Of a stretch of DNA of 64,000 bases, positions 17,717-27,853 are shown in pieces. The first letter of the stretch is position 1. Each line of letters starts with the position of its first letter. The notes under the pieces are model-generated. The model saw only the letters and a program-made list of their open reading frames with translations. It made no database searches and was not told where the DNA came from. The position numbers were made by a program, and so were the translations under genes. The stretch lies in the NCBI GenBank assembly GCA_002470275.1, contig DKNY01000052.1, positions 1 through 64,000 of the forward strand. Direction: 5' to 3'. The stretch comes from Gammaproteobacteria bacterium UBA7376. Lineage in GTDB: Bacteria > Pseudomonadota > Gammaproteobacteria > Pseudomonadales > Azotimanducaceae.

Positions 17717-20314
17717 TTAGCTTGCCGATGCTCGGGCGCTGAGGAAATCTTCGGCAAACCGCTGCAGTACTCCGCCAGCGCTATAAATGGAGACTTCCTC
17801 CGCCGTGTCCAGGCGGCAGATAACGGGCATATCCACGACCTCACCGTCCTGACGCTGAACGCGTACGGTAAGCTCGCTGTTGGCAGCCGGGGTGCCGATC
17901 ACTGCAAAGCATTCTGTGCCGTCTAGCGCGTAATGATGACGACCTTCCTGAGCTTTAAACTGGAGAGGCAGCACGCCCATGCCCACAAGGTTCGTTCGAT
18001 GAATCCGTTCAAAACCCTCAGCCAGAATGGCCTGAACGCCAGCCAGGCGTACTCCCTTGGCGGCCCAATCTCTGGAAGAACCCTGACCGTAGTCTTTGCC
18101 TGCCACGATGATGAGCGGCTGTTTGCGCGCTAGATAAGTCTCAATGGCTTCCCACATGCGCGAGATATGCCCCTCAGGTTCGATACGGGCGTAGGAGCCT
18201 TGTTTGGGGCTGCCATTTTCTACCACCATTTCGTTCACCAGCTTCGGGTTAGCAAAGGTGGCGCGCTGTGTCGTCAGATGATCGCCTCGGTGAGTGGCAT
18301 AGGAATTGAAGTCCTCTTCAGGTAGCCCCATTTTGGTCAAGTACTCGCCCGCCGCGCTGTCGGCCAATATGGCGTTAGAAGGAGACAGGTGATCCGTCGT
18401 GATGTTGTCTCCCAGAATAGCTAAGGGGCGCATGTTTTGAAGACTGCGTTCTCCTGCCAGCGCACCCTCCCAGTAAGGTGGGCGTCGAATATAGGTGCTG
18501 CGCTCGCGCCAGGCGTAGAGCGGGTTATCACTTTCGGTGACCTGCTTGAGGGGCAGGAACATGGGGTCATAGACCGCTTTGAACTGGGACGGCTTGACCG
18601 CCGCAGCCACCACGGCATCAATCTCTTCGTCCGTCGGCCAGATGTCCTGCAGGGTGATCGCCCGGCCCTCGGCATCATGGCCTAGGGGGTCTCTTTCGAT
18701 ATCGAATCGGATGCTACCTGCGATGGCATAGGCTACGACCAGCGGCGGCGAGGCAAGAAAGGCCTGTTTGGCATAGGGGTGAATCCTGCCGTCGAAGTTG
18801 CGATTGCCCGAAAGCACGGCGGTGGCATAGAGATCTCGACTGATTACCTCCTGTTGAATCGTCGGGTCTAGCGCTCCGCTCATGCCGTTGCAGGTGGTAC
18901 ACGCAAAGCCGACGACACCGAAGCCCAACTGCTCTAGCTCGCCCAGCAGTTGCGCCTCTTCAAGGTAGAGCTGGACGGCCTTAGAGCCCGGCGCGAGGGA
19001 CGTCTTGACCCAGGGCTTTCGCGCTAGGCCAGCGCGATTGGCATTGCGGGCCAGCAATCCGGCCGCGATCACGTTGCGCGGGTTGCTGGTATTGGTGCAG
19101 CTGGTGATGGCAGCGATGATCACCGCGCCGTCAGGCATGTCGCCTGGGGCCGCCGTGTAGGGGCCAGTAAGGCCGGCCTGAGCTAAATCTGTGGTCGCCA
19201 CCCTTCGGTGAGGGTTTGAAGGCCCGGCGATATTTCGACTCACCGACGAGAGATCAAATTGAAGGGTTCGGGGATAAACGGCTTGGTGAAGTTGGTCAGA
19301 CCACAGTCCGGCTTGGCGGGCATAGGTTCCCACCAGGTCAACGTGCTCGGGGTCTCTGCCGGTTAATCGCAAATAGTCCAGAGTATGCTCGTCGATGGAA
19401 AACAGGGCGGCCGTCGCGCCAAACTCCGGGGTCATATTTGAGATGGTTGCTCGGTCTCCAAGGGTGAGCGCTGACGCCCCCTCACCAAAAAATTCGAGGT
19501 AGCAGGAGACGACGTTCTCTGATCTCAAAAATTCTGTGAGCGCAAGAACGATATCTGTGGCGGTTGTACCCGGTCTTTGCCGGCCCACCAGCTCGACGCC
19601 GACCACATCGGGAAACCGCATCCAGGATGCTCTGCCCAGCATGACGCTTTCCGCCTCGAGGCCGCCCACACCAATGGCGATAACGCCCAGCGCATCGACG
19701 TGGGGCGTATGGCTGTCCGTGCCAACCAGGGTGTCGGGAAAGGCGACGCCATCTACCCGGTGAACGACCGGCGACATACGCTCTAGGTTGATCTGATGCA
19801 TGATGCCGTTTCCGGGTGGAATGACATCTATATTTTTGAATGCGGTCTTGGTCCAGTTAATGAAGTGGAACCGATCATCATTCCGACGGTCCTCGATCGC
19901 ACGATTTTTGGCGAAGGCGTCTTTTTCGAAGCCCGCATGCTCAACCGCGAGGGAATGGTCGACGATGAGCTGGGTAGGGACTACAGGATTCACCTCTGCG
20001 GGATCACCCCCCCGGGCAGCGATGGCGTCTCTGAGGCCCGCTAGGTCCACCAGAGCCGTTTGTCCCAAAATATCGTGGCAGACGACGCGCGCCGGGTACC
20101 AGGGGAAATCCTGCGTCTGCTTGCCCAATAGAATTTGCTCAAGAGACGCCTGCAGAAGCTCTGGATCGCAGCGCCTAACTAGGTTTTCCGCAAAGACCTT
20201 GCCGCAGTAGGGCAGCCTGGCATAGGCACCGGGCTGAATAGCCTCAGTGGCCTCGGCGGCATCAAAGTAATCGCAATCCGAACCGGGGAGGGCTTTACGA
20301 TAAGTCTGGTTCAT
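17717..20314 (-). CDS. acnD: Fe-S 2-methylcitrate dehydratase AcnD
   Basis: Aconitase-family dehydratase of the methylcitrate cycle that needs PrpF. The 865-residue protein shows cluster cysteines in TSCTNTSNP and FACTTCNG, TDSHTPHVDALGVIAIGVGG, and the C-terminal swivel domain with GKDYGQGSSRDWAAKG. Length matches AcnD (about 865) and not AcnA (about 890) or AcnB. It is the first gene of an acnD-prpF pair facing prpBC. No prpR-like regulator is present in the window. Confidence 0.95.
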   Translation of the reverse strand: MNQTYRKALPGSDCDYFDAAEATEAIQPGAYARLPYCGKVFAENLVRRCDPELLQASLEQILLGKQTQDFPWYPARVVCHDILGQTALVDLAGLRDAIAARGGDPAEVNPVVPTQLIVDHSLAVEHAGFEKDAFAKNRAIEDRRNDDRFHFINWTKTAFKNIDVIPPGNGIMHQINLERMSPVVHRVDGVAFPDTLVGTDSHTPHVDALGVIAIGVGGLEAESVMLGRASWMRFPDVVGVELVGRQRPGTTATDIVLALTEFLRSENVVSCYLEFFGEGASALTLGDRATISNMTPEFGATAALFSIDEHTLDYLRLTGRDPEHVDLVGTYARQAGLWSDQLHQAVYPRTLQFDLSSVSRNIAGPSNPHRRVATTDLAQAGLTGPYTAAPGDMPDGAVIIAAITSCTNTSNPRNVIAAGLLARNANRAGLARKPWVKTSLAPGSKAVQLYLEEAQLLGELEQLGFGVVGFACTTCNGMSGALDPTIQQEVISRDLYATAVLSGNRNFDGRIHPYAKQAFLASPPLVVAYAIAGSIRFDIERDPLGHDAEGRAITLQDIWPTDEEIDAVVAAAVKPSQFKAVYDPMFLPLKQVTESDNPLYAWRERSTYIRRPPYWEGALAGERSLQNMRPLAILGDNITTDHLSPSNAILADSAAGEYLTKMGLPEEDFNSYATHRGDHLTTQRATFANPKLVNEMVVENGSPKQGSYARIEPEGHISRMWEAIETYLARKQPLIIVAGKDYGQGSSRDWAAKGVRLAGVQAILAEGFERIHRTNLVGMGVLPLQFKAQEGRHHYALDGTECFAVIGTPAANSELTVRVQRQDGEVVDMPVICRLDTAEEVSIYSAGGVLQRFAEDFLSARASAS

Positions 20315-20442
20315 ACGTCATTCCAAGCTAGGACACCCCGGGGCTAGGGCGCCAGGACGTCGTTTTGCGAACTGGAGCCCAAGGTTGGCCCGCTGCGCGG
20401 GGCCATGTTAGCCCAAAATTTATTGCCACGCCTTGACCAGAG

Positions 20443-20868
20443 TCAGAGGGAAAGCGTCATATGCTGATGCTGGATGCCGGCTTCGCAAAAAGTCTGTCCC
20501 GCCGGGCAAAAGCCATGACGCTGGTAAAAAGCCTGGGCATGAACCTGGGCGTGCAGAAAGACCGCCTGTCTGCCCTGATCCTTGGCCTGAGCGATCATCG
20601 CATGCAGGAGCTGGCTGCCCACGCCTCGGTTCCTAAAGGGCGCTCGAACAGCCATACGTCCGATTTGGCCCGCCGGAGTCAAGCGCACGCAGCCGAGGGC
20701 CTGACCCCCACTGTCCCTAGCCAGCAGATGGTCAGAGAGGTGATCCAACTCATCTAGCTCGATATCAGGCGGCACTCCTTGCTCATCCACGAAGACCTCA
20801 AACCGAACAGATTTGAGGTGCTCGGCTGCGGCGTCATCCCAGGAGACGCTGACAATATCCAGGTTCAC
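20443..20868 (-). CDS. GNAT-family acetyltransferase (ElaA/YjcF-like)
   Basis: A 141-residue acetyltransferase. The acetyl-CoA-binding signature is IGRMAVRAPFRNRGVGSQLL, preceded by VRFEVFVDEQGVPPDIELDE, which is characteristic of the YjcF/ElaA subgroup. The substrate is unknown. Its ATG overlaps the purB stop by 4 bp, making it the last gene of an mnmA-purB-GNAT operon. The 128 bp between it and acnD hold no evident gene. Confidence 0.88.
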   Translation of the reverse strand: MNLDIVSVSWDDAAAEHLKSVRFEVFVDEQGVPPDIELDELDHLSDHLLARDSGGQALGCVRLTPAGQIGRMAVRAPFRNRGVGSQLLHAMIAQAKDQGRQAVFLHAQVHAQAFYQRHGFCPAGQTFCEAGIQHQHMTLSL

Positions 20869-22241
20869 TCAAGGTCCTTCTGCGCCAGCTCTGCAGCCAA
20901 CCCGATGTAGGTTTCCGGCGTCAGCGCCACCAGTTCCTCATAGGCCGCTGCGGGCAGATCGAGTTCGTCGAGCATGTCTTTAAAGACGGTGGCCGATAGG
21001 CGTCGACCTCGGGTCGCCTCCTTTAAACGCTCATAGGGTTCGCGCATCCCATATTTGCGCATAACGGTTTGCACCGGTTCTGCCAGCACTTCCCAGCTGT
21101 TGGAGAGGTCCGCGGCGATCTGCGGCGCATTAACCTCCAGCCGAGACAGGCCTTTCAGGGTGGCTTGGTAGGCCAAGCTGCAATGCGCCACGGTGGTACC
21201 CAAATTGCGGAGGACGGTTGAATCCGAGAGGTCCCGCTGCCAGCGAGAGACCATCAGCTTGCTGGCCAAATGTTCCAGGGCGGCGTTGGCGATCCCTAGG
21301 TTGCCCTCTGAATTTTCAAAGTCGATGGGGTTAACCTTGTGGGGCATGGTTGAGGAGCCTGTTTCCCCCTCTACCTTCTTCTGCTTGAAGTATTCGATGG
21401 CAATGTAGCCCCAGATGTCTCGGTCAAAATCCAGCACGATCTGGTTGCAGCGAATGAGGCAGTGACACAGTTCCGCCACATAGTCGTGGGGTTCTATCTG
21501 GGTTGTCCAACGGTTAATCCGGAGCCCGAGAGTCTCTAGAAAATCTGCTGACAGCTGGTCCCAAGGCACAGCGGGGTAGGCGCTTAGGTGGGCATTGAAG
21601 TTCCCCACTGCGCCATTGAACTTGCCTAATATCTCTACCTTTCTCAGCTGCCCAAGCTGCCTCGTTAGCCTGGCGGCCACGTTTTTAATTTCCTTACCCA
21701 GGGTGGTCGGCGAGGCGGGCTGTCCATGAGTGCGAGAGAGCATGGGCAGGGCCGCATGGCGTTTCGCCAGGGCGTCGAGCCGGGCGATAAGTTCCGTGAG
21801 TTCAGGGGTGAGAATCTGATCTCGCAGGTCGCTGAGCATGAGTGCATAGGCAGTATTGTTGATGTCTTCAGAGGTGCAGGCGAAATGCACCCACTCTCTG
21901 AGATCAGCAAGCTCAGCTCGGTCTGCAAGACGCTCCTTGATGAAATACTCCACCGCCTTAACGTCATGGTTAGTAGTGGCTTCCAGGGCCTTAACCCGAG
22001 CAGCATCGGCCTCGGAAAACTCAGTGGCAATGGCTTCGATATAGGCCTGGTCTGCTGGGGAAAGAGGAGCAAGTTCGGCGATAGATTCGCTAGCGCTGAG
22101 GAAGAGCAGCCAACAACACTCAACCTGCACCCGGTATCGAATTAAGCCGTATTCGCTTGCAATGGGCGCCAGGTGAGCTGTCTTGCTCTGATAGCGTCCG
22201 TCGATAGCGGTAATGGCAGTAAGGGAGAATGATGGCTGCAT
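20865..22241 (-). CDS. purB: adenylosuccinate lyase
   Basis: Removes fumarate from SAICAR and from adenylosuccinate in purine synthesis. The 458-residue protein carries the fumarase/aspartase signature SSTMPHKVNPIDFENSEGN and the catalytic His region SRTHGQPASPTTLGKE. It begins 41 bp after mnmA on the same strand. In E. coli and many relatives hflD lies between these two genes; it is absent here. Confidence 0.97.
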   Translation of the reverse strand: MQPSFSLTAITAIDGRYQSKTAHLAPIASEYGLIRYRVQVECCWLLFLSASESIAELAPLSPADQAYIEAIATEFSEADAARVKALEATTNHDVKAVEYFIKERLADRAELADLREWVHFACTSEDINNTAYALMLSDLRDQILTPELTELIARLDALAKRHAALPMLSRTHGQPASPTTLGKEIKNVAARLTRQLGQLRKVEILGKFNGAVGNFNAHLSAYPAVPWDQLSADFLETLGLRINRWTTQIEPHDYVAELCHCLIRCNQIVLDFDRDIWGYIAIEYFKQKKVEGETGSSTMPHKVNPIDFENSEGNLGIANAALEHLASKLMVSRWQRDLSDSTVLRNLGTTVAHCSLAYQATLKGLSRLEVNAPQIAADLSNSWEVLAEPVQTVMRKYGMREPYERLKEATRGRRLSATVFKDMLDELDLPAAAYEELVALTPETYIGLAAELAQKDLE

Positions 22242-22282
22242 GGAACGTTCCTCTGATCGTTTTGCCGTCGATCCGGTATTAG

Positions 22283-23431
22283 CTATTGCTGGATGTGCGC
22301 GGATTCAATACAGGCACCCCCAAGCATCTCATCGCCCTGATATAGAGCGATGTACTGACCCGGTGTAATCGCTCGTTGAGGGGAATCAAATTTGACCAAC
22401 AGCCGTCCATTCGCCGCGGGGAATACCCGACACGGCTGATCGGGCTGGCGATAGCGAATGCGCGCAGTACAGGTAAGCGGCAGCTGGACGGGGTTCAGCC
22501 AATTGGGCTGACTCGCCTGAAGCCAGCGTCCCTCCAGGTCCTGTTCGTTCTGAGTGATGATGAGCATGTTGTCATTGAGTTTCTTATTCTGCACATACCA
22601 GGGACGTTCTTCCCTGCCGGCCATACCGCCGATGTTAAGACCCTGACGCTGGCCCAGCGTGTAGTGGTGCAGGCCTCGGTGAGTACCCAGGCGTCGTCCC
22701 TGCAAATCGCAGATCGGCCCCGGCTGGTCCTGAACGTATTTTGCCAAGAAGTCGGCGAATCGACGTTCGCCGATAAAGCAGATGCCCGTGCTATCTTTCT
22801 TGCGGTGGTTGGACAGTCCGAGCTGCTGGGCCAGGGCACGCACGTCGGTTTTTTGCCAGTCTCCCAGAGGAAAGAGACATTTGGCCAAGCGCTCTGCAGG
22901 CACGGCCTGAAGGAAATAGCTCTGGTCCTTAGCCTGATCCTTTCCCTTGAGAATCGTCAGTCGATGGGGCCTCTCAGAGGCGTTGTCAGCAGCGGGGTCC
23001 TGGTGGCGGACATAGTGACCGGTGGCGATAAAATCGCCTCCCAAGGTCAGGGCGTAATTCACGAACTGCTGAAACTTAATTTCTCGGTTGCAGAGAATGT
23101 CGGGATTAGGGGTCCGGCAGCGTTGGTACTCGGCCAAAAAATGCTCAAACACACTGTCCCAATACTCCGCTGCGAAATTGGCCTGGTGCAGGGTGATCCC
23201 CAGACGCTCACAAACCTGAACCGCGTCGGCCAGATCTGCCTTAGCCGTGCAGTAGTCCGTGCCGTCGTCTTCTTCCCAGTTTTTCATAAACAGGCCCTCT
23301 ACCGAATATCCCTGCTGCTGCAGCAGATAGGCGGCCACGGAAGAATCCACCCCGCCGGACATGCCGACGATCACTCTTGGAGCAGGGGAGAGGTCTTGCG
23401 ACGCTGATTCTGACAGGGCGGCTGACGGCAT
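22283..23431 (-). CDS. mnmA: tRNA-specific 2-thiouridylase MnmA
   Basis: Adds sulfur to uridine 34 of Lys, Glu and Gln tRNAs, receiving it from the Tus relay (tusDCBE is encoded at 40.1-41.4 kb). The PP-loop [16 protein letters not shown] is near residue 22. The two catalytic cysteines are in TPNPDILCN and [10 protein letters not shown]. The product is 382 residues, slightly longer than usual because of an N-terminal 20-residue extension of low complexity. A start closer to VIVGMSGG cannot be excluded. Confidence 0.96.
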   Translation of the reverse strand: MPSAALSESASQDLSPAPRVIVGMSGGVDSSVAAYLLQQQGYSVEGLFMKNWEEDDGTDYCTAKADLADAVQVCERLGITLHQANFAAEYWDSVFEHFLAEYQRCRTPNPDILCNREIKFQQFVNYALTLGGDFIATGHYVRHQDPAADNASERPHRLTILKGKDQAKDQSYFLQAVPAERLAKCLFPLGDWQKTDVRALAQQLGLSNHRKKDSTGICFIGERRFADFLAKYVQDQPGPICDLQGRRLGTHRGLHHYTLGQRQGLNIGGMAGREERPWYVQNKKLNDNMLIITQNEQDLEGRWLQASQPNWLNPVQLPLTCTARIRYRQPDQPCRVFPAANGRLLVKFDSPQRAITPGQYIALYQGDEMLGGACIESAHIQQ

Positions 23432-23563
23432 GGCAATATCTAGGCCTAATCGAATGGCGCATGGTAACCCAGGTCTTGGCCGGGGTCAGCGGCTATCGCC
23501 GGTGGCGCTGACCGAGGACCATTCGCCAGGCATAATGAGGCAACGCACCTAAGGGATACAGCA

Positions 23564-24058
23564 ATGGGTTTAAGCCACATGAATGCGGCCGGAGAAGCAA
23601 ATATGGTGGATATCGCCGATAAGGCGGTTACCGAGAGAGTGGCCAAGGCCAGCGCCGTGGTGCAGATGGCGCCGGCGACCCTGGAGGCCATCATCAGCGA
23701 TAATCTCCCCAAGGGCGAGGTTCTGGCCGTGGCGCGCATCGCAGGCATCCAGGCGGCCAAGCGCTGTTCTGATCTGATTCCGCTGTGTCACCCTTTGGCG
23801 TTGTCCAAGGTCGCCGTTGAGTTCCAGGTCTTAGACGCTGGACGCCTACAGGTGCTCGGCGAATGCAAATTGGCGGGCAAGACGGGCGTGGAAATGGAGG
23901 CGTTGACGGCCGTGAGCGTCGCGGCGCTGACCGTCTACGATATGTGTAAGGCCGTTGATAAGGCCATGACTATCGAGGCAATCCAACTCGACGAAAAAAC
24001 CGGTGGCAAGAGCGGCACCTGGCGTCGAGAGGACGCCCAGGAGCTAAACGATGAGTGA
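23564..24058 (+). CDS. moaC: cyclic pyranopterin monophosphate synthase MoaC
   Basis: Second step of molybdenum-cofactor synthesis, forming cyclic pyranopterin monophosphate after MoaA. The 164-residue product has [17 protein letters not shown] at the start, [14 protein letters not shown], the catalytic stretch [17 protein letters not shown] and YDMCKAVDK. It is first in a tight moaC-moaD-moaE operon; moaA and moaB are not in the window. Confidence 0.96.
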   Translation: MGLSHMNAAGEANMVDIADKAVTERVAKASAVVQMAPATLEAIISDNLPKGEVLAVARIAGIQAAKRCSDLIPLCHPLALSKVAVEFQVLDAGRLQVLGECKLAGKTGVEMEALTAVSVAALTVYDMCKAVDKAMTIEAIQLDEKTGGKSGTWRREDAQELNDE

Positions 24059-24326
24059 GGAATCTAACCCTATCGAAGTGCACTTCTTTGCTTCGCTGAG
24101 GGAGCGCGTGGGGACAGCGCGATTGAGCGCCACCGCAGACAGCCTCTCCGAGGTACACGCTACGCTAATCCAACAGCTAGGCACTGACAGGGTGGCCCAC
24201 CTGCTGGCGCCCAATGTTCGTGTAGCGGTAAATCAGCAGTTGATTGAAGGGGATTGGCACAGTGACCTGCAGCCTCTGCCGGCTGGCGCAGAGGTGGCCT
24301 TCTTGCCGCCGGTGACGGGAGGCTGA
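24051..24326 (+). CDS. moaD: molybdopterin synthase sulfur-carrier subunit MoaD
   Basis: A ubiquitin-fold protein that carries sulfur as a C-terminal thiocarboxylate for molybdopterin synthase. The 91-residue product ends in PPVTGG, the required Gly-Gly tail. The N-terminal [12 protein letters not shown] is typical. It overlaps moaC by 8 bp and is followed by moaE three bases later. Confidence 0.94.
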   Translation: MSEESNPIEVHFFASLRERVGTARLSATADSLSEVHATLIQQLGTDRVAHLLAPNVRVAVNQQLIEGDWHSDLQPLPAGAEVAFLPPVTGG

Positions 24327-24329
24327 GAG

Positions 24330-24824
24330 ATGAAGACACCGGATCCCCGCATCTCTATCCAGCAAGAAGACTTCGATCTGGCAGAAGAATATCAGGCCCT
24401 GAGGAATAGGTTAGGCGCCCAGATTGGCGCCATCGTTTGTTTCAGCGGTCTGGTTCGGGACCGTAACCCGGTAGCCGGCGATGGCGGCAGCGTCAGCACG
24501 CTCAGGCTCGAGCATTATCCCGGGATGACCGAGCAGTCTATCCTGCACATCGCCTCAGCCGCCGAGCAGCGATGGCCGCTTCTGGATTGGCGGATAATCC
24601 ATCGCATTGGCGACCTCACTCCCAGCGATCAGATTGTGCTGGTCCTGGTAGCCTCTGCTCATCGCGAGGCTGCCTTCGGGGCGGCAGAATTCATGATGGA
24701 CTATCTGAAAACCAGAGCCGTGCTCTGGAAAAAGGAACGCAGCGAACTGGGCGAACGCTGGCTTGATTCGACTCAAGCCGATCATGAGCGGGCGGAGGAG
24801 TGGGGCACCACATCGGGTGATTGA
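24330..24824 (+). CDS. moaE: molybdopterin synthase catalytic subunit MoaE
   Basis: Converts cyclic pyranopterin monophosphate to molybdopterin using MoaD thiocarboxylate. Family motifs: GAIVCFSGLVRDRN, LRLEHYPGMTEQSI, HRIGDLTPSDQIVLVLVAS, HREAAFGAAEFMMDYLKT and WKKERSELGERW, the last holding the catalytic lysines. The 164-residue length is slightly above the usual 150 because of the C-terminal tail. Confidence 0.95.
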   Translation: MKTPDPRISIQQEDFDLAEEYQALRNRLGAQIGAIVCFSGLVRDRNPVAGDGGSVSTLRLEHYPGMTEQSILHIASAAEQRWPLLDWRIIHRIGDLTPSDQIVLVLVASAHREAAFGAAEFMMDYLKTRAVLWKKERSELGERWLDSTQADHERAEEWGTTSGD

Positions 24825-24845
24825 CCTGAGTTGAGTTGCACTCGG

Positions 24846-24974
24846 GGCAGCCTCAGACTATCCTTCGCCGCGGCTGGAGAGGGCCAGAACAGGCGTTAGC
24901 GGGGGCTGCCTTGTCAAATGCGCACTCTCTCCCATGCTCAAGACCGCATCGCGGTGACTTACTTCGAGAGCATG
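24846..24974. repeat. inverted repeats in the moaE-icd gap
   Basis: The 224-bp gap after moaE contains two separate symmetries. GGCAGCC at 24846-24852 pairs with GGCTGCC at 24904-24910. CATGCTC at 24933-24939 pairs with GAGCATG at 24968-24974, enclosing a small hairpin ACCGC-ATC-GCGGT at 24943-24955. None is followed by a T-run. They may be a leader structure for icd or a weak terminator region for moaE. I do not recognise the element. Confidence 0.35.
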
Positions 24975-25048
24975 TAATTTCCCTTATGGGCTAGCAGCCT
25001 TCTCTGGTTGATGGGAAGCCCAATATAACCTAGGCGAAAGGGGACCTC

Positions 25049-27271
25049 ATGACGAGTGAACAGAAGATAATCTATACCGAAACCGACGAAGCGCCACGCC
25101 TGGCGACCTATTCGCTGCTGCCTATCATTGAGGCCTTTGCCGAGGCCGCCGGCATCGTCGTGGAGACGCGAGACATTTCACTGGCGGGCAGAATTTTAGC
25201 GAAATTTCCGGAATACCTAGAGCCAGATCAGCGCATTGCAGACCATCTATCAGAACTAGGGGCCCTGACGCAGGACCCCTCAGCAAACATTATCAAGCTT
25301 CCCAACATCAGCGCATCCACGCCTCAAATGCAGTCCGCTATTGCAGAGCTCCAGCAGCAGGGCTATGCGCTTCCCAATTATCCCGAGGACCCAAGAGAGG
25401 CTGCCGAGCAAGAAATCAAGGCCCGTTACGACAGCGTCAAGGGCAGCGCGGTTAACCCAGTATTAAGGGAGGGCAACTCAGATCGGCGCGCGACCCGGGC
25501 AGTGAAGGAATACGCCCGAAAACATCCTCACCGCATGGGAAGCTGGTCATCGGATTCTCAATCCCACGTGGCGCATATGAGCCATGGCGACTTTTACGGC
25601 AGCGAAATCTCCACCACGATGTCAGGACCAGATGTGCTGACCATCGAATTTGTGGCGGACGATGGGGCCTCCACGACGCTAGCTAGCGCCCTCCACGTGG
25701 ATGCAGGAGAAGTGGTGGACGCGGCCTATATGAGCAAGGCCGCGCTCTGCGCATTTTTCGATGAACAAATCGCTGCGACTGCACCGGGTGTCCTGTTCTC
25801 GCTGCACCTCAAAGCGACGATGATGAAAGTTTCTGACCCCATTATTTTTGGCTATGCGGTGCAGGCCTACTATCGATCTGCCCTGGAAAAACATGCTGAG
25901 ACGTTGTCGGGTCTCGGCGTGGACCTAAATAACGGGATTGGCGACGTCTACGATAAAATTCAGACCCTGCCGGCTGACGAGGCCGCGCAGATCGAGGCGG
26001 ACCTGGATGCGTGTCTCGAGGCGGGTCCCGATTTGGCCATGGTGAATTCCGATCTGGGCATCACCAATCTTCACGTTCCCAGTGACGTCATTGTGGATGC
26101 GTCCATGCCCGCTGCGATTCGTGAGTCCGGCAAAATGTGGGGGCCGGACGGCGATCTGCACGATACCAAGGCCGTCATTCCTGATCGCTGCTATGCCACG
26201 GTCTATACGGAAACGATTAACGAATGTATCGCCAACGGTGCCTTCGACCCCACCACAATGGGATCGACTTCGAACATTGGGCTGATGGCCCAAAAGGCTG
26301 AAGAATACGGCTCCCACGATACAACCTTCGAAGCCCCCGGTTCAGGTGAAATGAGGGTGGTTGGTTCCACCGGTGAAGTGCTGCTCAGGCATGAGGTGGC
26401 GTCTGGTGATATTTGGCGGATGTGTCGCGTCAAAGACGAATCCATACGAGATTGGGTAAAGCTTGCCGTTTCTCGGGGCCGGATCACGGGTGATGAGGTG
26501 ATTTTTTGGCTCGACCAGGATCGTGCTCACGACGCCCAGCTGATCGCTAAGGTGAAGACCTATTTGGCCGAGCACGACATCCAAGGGCTAGAGATCAAAA
26601 TTTTGAAGCCCGCCGAAGCAACGAGGCATTCACTGCAGTTGATGCGCCAGGGTAAGGATACGATATCCGTCACCGGTAACGTCTTGCGCGACTATTTGAC
26701 GGACCTGTTTCCCATTCTTGAACTGGGCACCAGTGCAAAGATGCTGTCTATCGTACCGCTCATTAACGGCGGAGGGCTATTCGAGACCGGAGCCGGCGGA
26801 TCAGCGCCCAAGCATGTCCAGCAGATGGAGGCGGAGGGACATCTCAGATGGGATAGTCTGGGCGAGTTTTTGGCGCTCGGTGCGTCCTTCGAACACCTTG
26901 GGCGTGTCTTTGATAATGACGCGGCCAAGCTTCTCGGAGAAACTCTGGACGAGGCCATCGCGGAGTTTTTAGACAGCAACAAGTCGCCGTCCCGCAAAGT
27001 AAATGAGATTGATAACCGGGGCAGCCACTTCTTTCTAGCAAAATTTTGGGCTCAGGCCATGGCCAGAAGGGCGGACGAAGACGCACTCAAGTCGCGCTTT
27101 GAGCGATTTGCCGAGCGGTTGGTCGAAGCGGAAACCGTGATCACCGCCGAATTACTGGATGCCCAGGGGCACCCCGTCGATCTCGGCGGCTACTATGCAC
27201 CGGATCCCGCTAAAGCCGCCCAGGTGATGCGCCCGTCGGCAACGCTGAATGACATCTTGGCGGCCCTCTAG
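25049..27271 (+). CDS. icd: NADP-dependent isocitrate dehydrogenase, monomeric type
   Basis: Oxidatively decarboxylates isocitrate to 2-oxoglutarate in the TCA cycle. At 740 residues it is the monomeric form (about 80 kDa), unrelated in length to the 416-residue dimeric enzyme. Diagnostic stretches are [47 protein letters not shown] and [21 protein letters not shown] ribosome site GAAAGGGGA lies before the ATG. It is tail-to-tail with a cold-shock gene, overlapping by 4 bp. The neighbourhood (icd-cspD-clpS-clpA) is as in Pseudomonas. Confidence 0.97.
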   Translation: MTSEQKIIYTETDEAPRLATYSLLPIIEAFAEAAGIVVETRDISLAGRILAKFPEYLEPDQRIADHLSELGALTQDPSANIIKLPNISASTPQMQSAIAELQQQGYALPNYPEDPREAAEQEIKARYDSVKGSAVNPVLREGNSDRRATRAVKEYARKHPHRMGSWSSDSQSHVAHMSHGDFYGSEISTTMSGPDVLTIEFVADDGASTTLASALHVDAGEVVDAAYMSKAALCAFFDEQIAATAPGVLFSLHLKATMMKVSDPIIFGYAVQAYYRSALEKHAETLSGLGVDLNNGIGDVYDKIQTLPADEAAQIEADLDACLEAGPDLAMVNSDLGITNLHVPSDVIVDASMPAAIRESGKMWGPDGDLHDTKAVIPDRCYATVYTETINECIANGAFDPTTMGSTSNIGLMAQKAEEYGSHDTTFEAPGSGEMRVVGSTGEVLLRHEVASGDIWRMCRVKDESIRDWVKLAVSRGRITGDEVIFWLDQDRAHDAQLIAKVKTYLAEHDIQGLEIKILKPAEATRHSLQLMRQGKDTISVTGNVLRDYLTDLFPILELGTSAKMLSIVPLINGGGLFETGAGGSAPKHVQQMEAEGHLRWDSLGEFLALGASFEHLGRVFDNDAAKLLGETLDEAIAEFLDSNKSPSRKVNEIDNRGSHFFLAKFWAQAMARRADEDALKSRFERFAERLVEAETVITAELLDAQGHPVDLGGYYAPDPAKAAQVMRPSATLNDILAAL

Positions 27272-27585
27272 GGGGGCGAGTTCATCTCAGCGGCGTTGGG
27301 CTCTGATACCGACGCTTCGCCCTGCTGCGAGGGCACTTCGCCCTGCTCCGAGGGCACCGCGTGCTGCTCTGAGGCTGTCGAGGCCTGGCTGATAATGTTC
27401 ACCGCGTGGTGTCCCTTATCGCCGGACTCAATGTCGAAGCTGACGGCCTCTCCAGCCCGCAGCGTCTTATAACCCTCCATGGAAATTGCCGAGAAGTGTG
27501 CAAACAAGTCGTCTGCACCATTATCCGGCAAAATAAATCCATAGCCCTTGGCATTGTTAAACCATTTGACGGTTCCAGTAGGCAT
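27268..27585 (-). CDS. cold-shock domain protein (CspD-like) with repetitive C-terminal tail
   Basis: Residues 1-66 form a cold-shock domain with both RNP motifs, [15 protein letters not shown] and DLFAHFSAI. Such proteins bind single-stranded nucleic acid; CspD inhibits replication in stationary phase in E. coli, but the role here is unknown. The 105-residue product has about 35 extra residues rich in Ser, Glu and Gln, made of repeated PSEQGEV-type units encoded by 21-bp tandem repeats. The ATG at 27585 follows GGAGAAAA. The longer frame to 27672 is not supported. It is divergent from clpS. Confidence 0.92.
   Translation of the reverse strand: MPTGTVKWFNNAKGYGFILPDNGADDLFAHFSAISMEGYKTLRAGEAVSFDIESGDKGHHAVNIISQASTASEQHAVPSEQGEVPSQQGEASVSEPNAAEMNSPP
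27315..27377. repeat. 21-bp tandem repeat inside the cold-shock gene
   Basis: Units at 27315-27335 and 27336-27356 differ at a single base. A third, degenerate copy covers 27357-27377. Being multiples of three, they add seven residues each to the acidic C-terminal tail without shifting the frame, so copy number could vary between strains. Confidence 0.85.
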
Positions 27586-27853
27586 ATTTTTCTCCACTCC
27601 CAGGCTGACTTTCCGAAATTCGTACAGCGTAGTCAAGCCACGAAGACTTGGCTTTTCAATCTTTGACCCCACACTCTGAGCATTGGAGGTCGTTGCAAAT
27701 GGACCTCATGGGCTGCCCGGCGGCGCGCTGATTCCGGCAGATAGCCTGGCCGACCGCAGATTAAACGGGCAGTTGAACAAATTTGAGAAACAAGCATTGG
27801 CCCACACGGGAGTCGTGGTAGCCTCGGGATATGGGTCGACGGAACGCGAGAAG

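Noticed and set aside
22376..23407. 343-codon open frame antisense to mnmA
   Set aside because: It covers most of a well-supported gene on the other strand, has no recognisable domain, and is explained by the base composition of mnmA.
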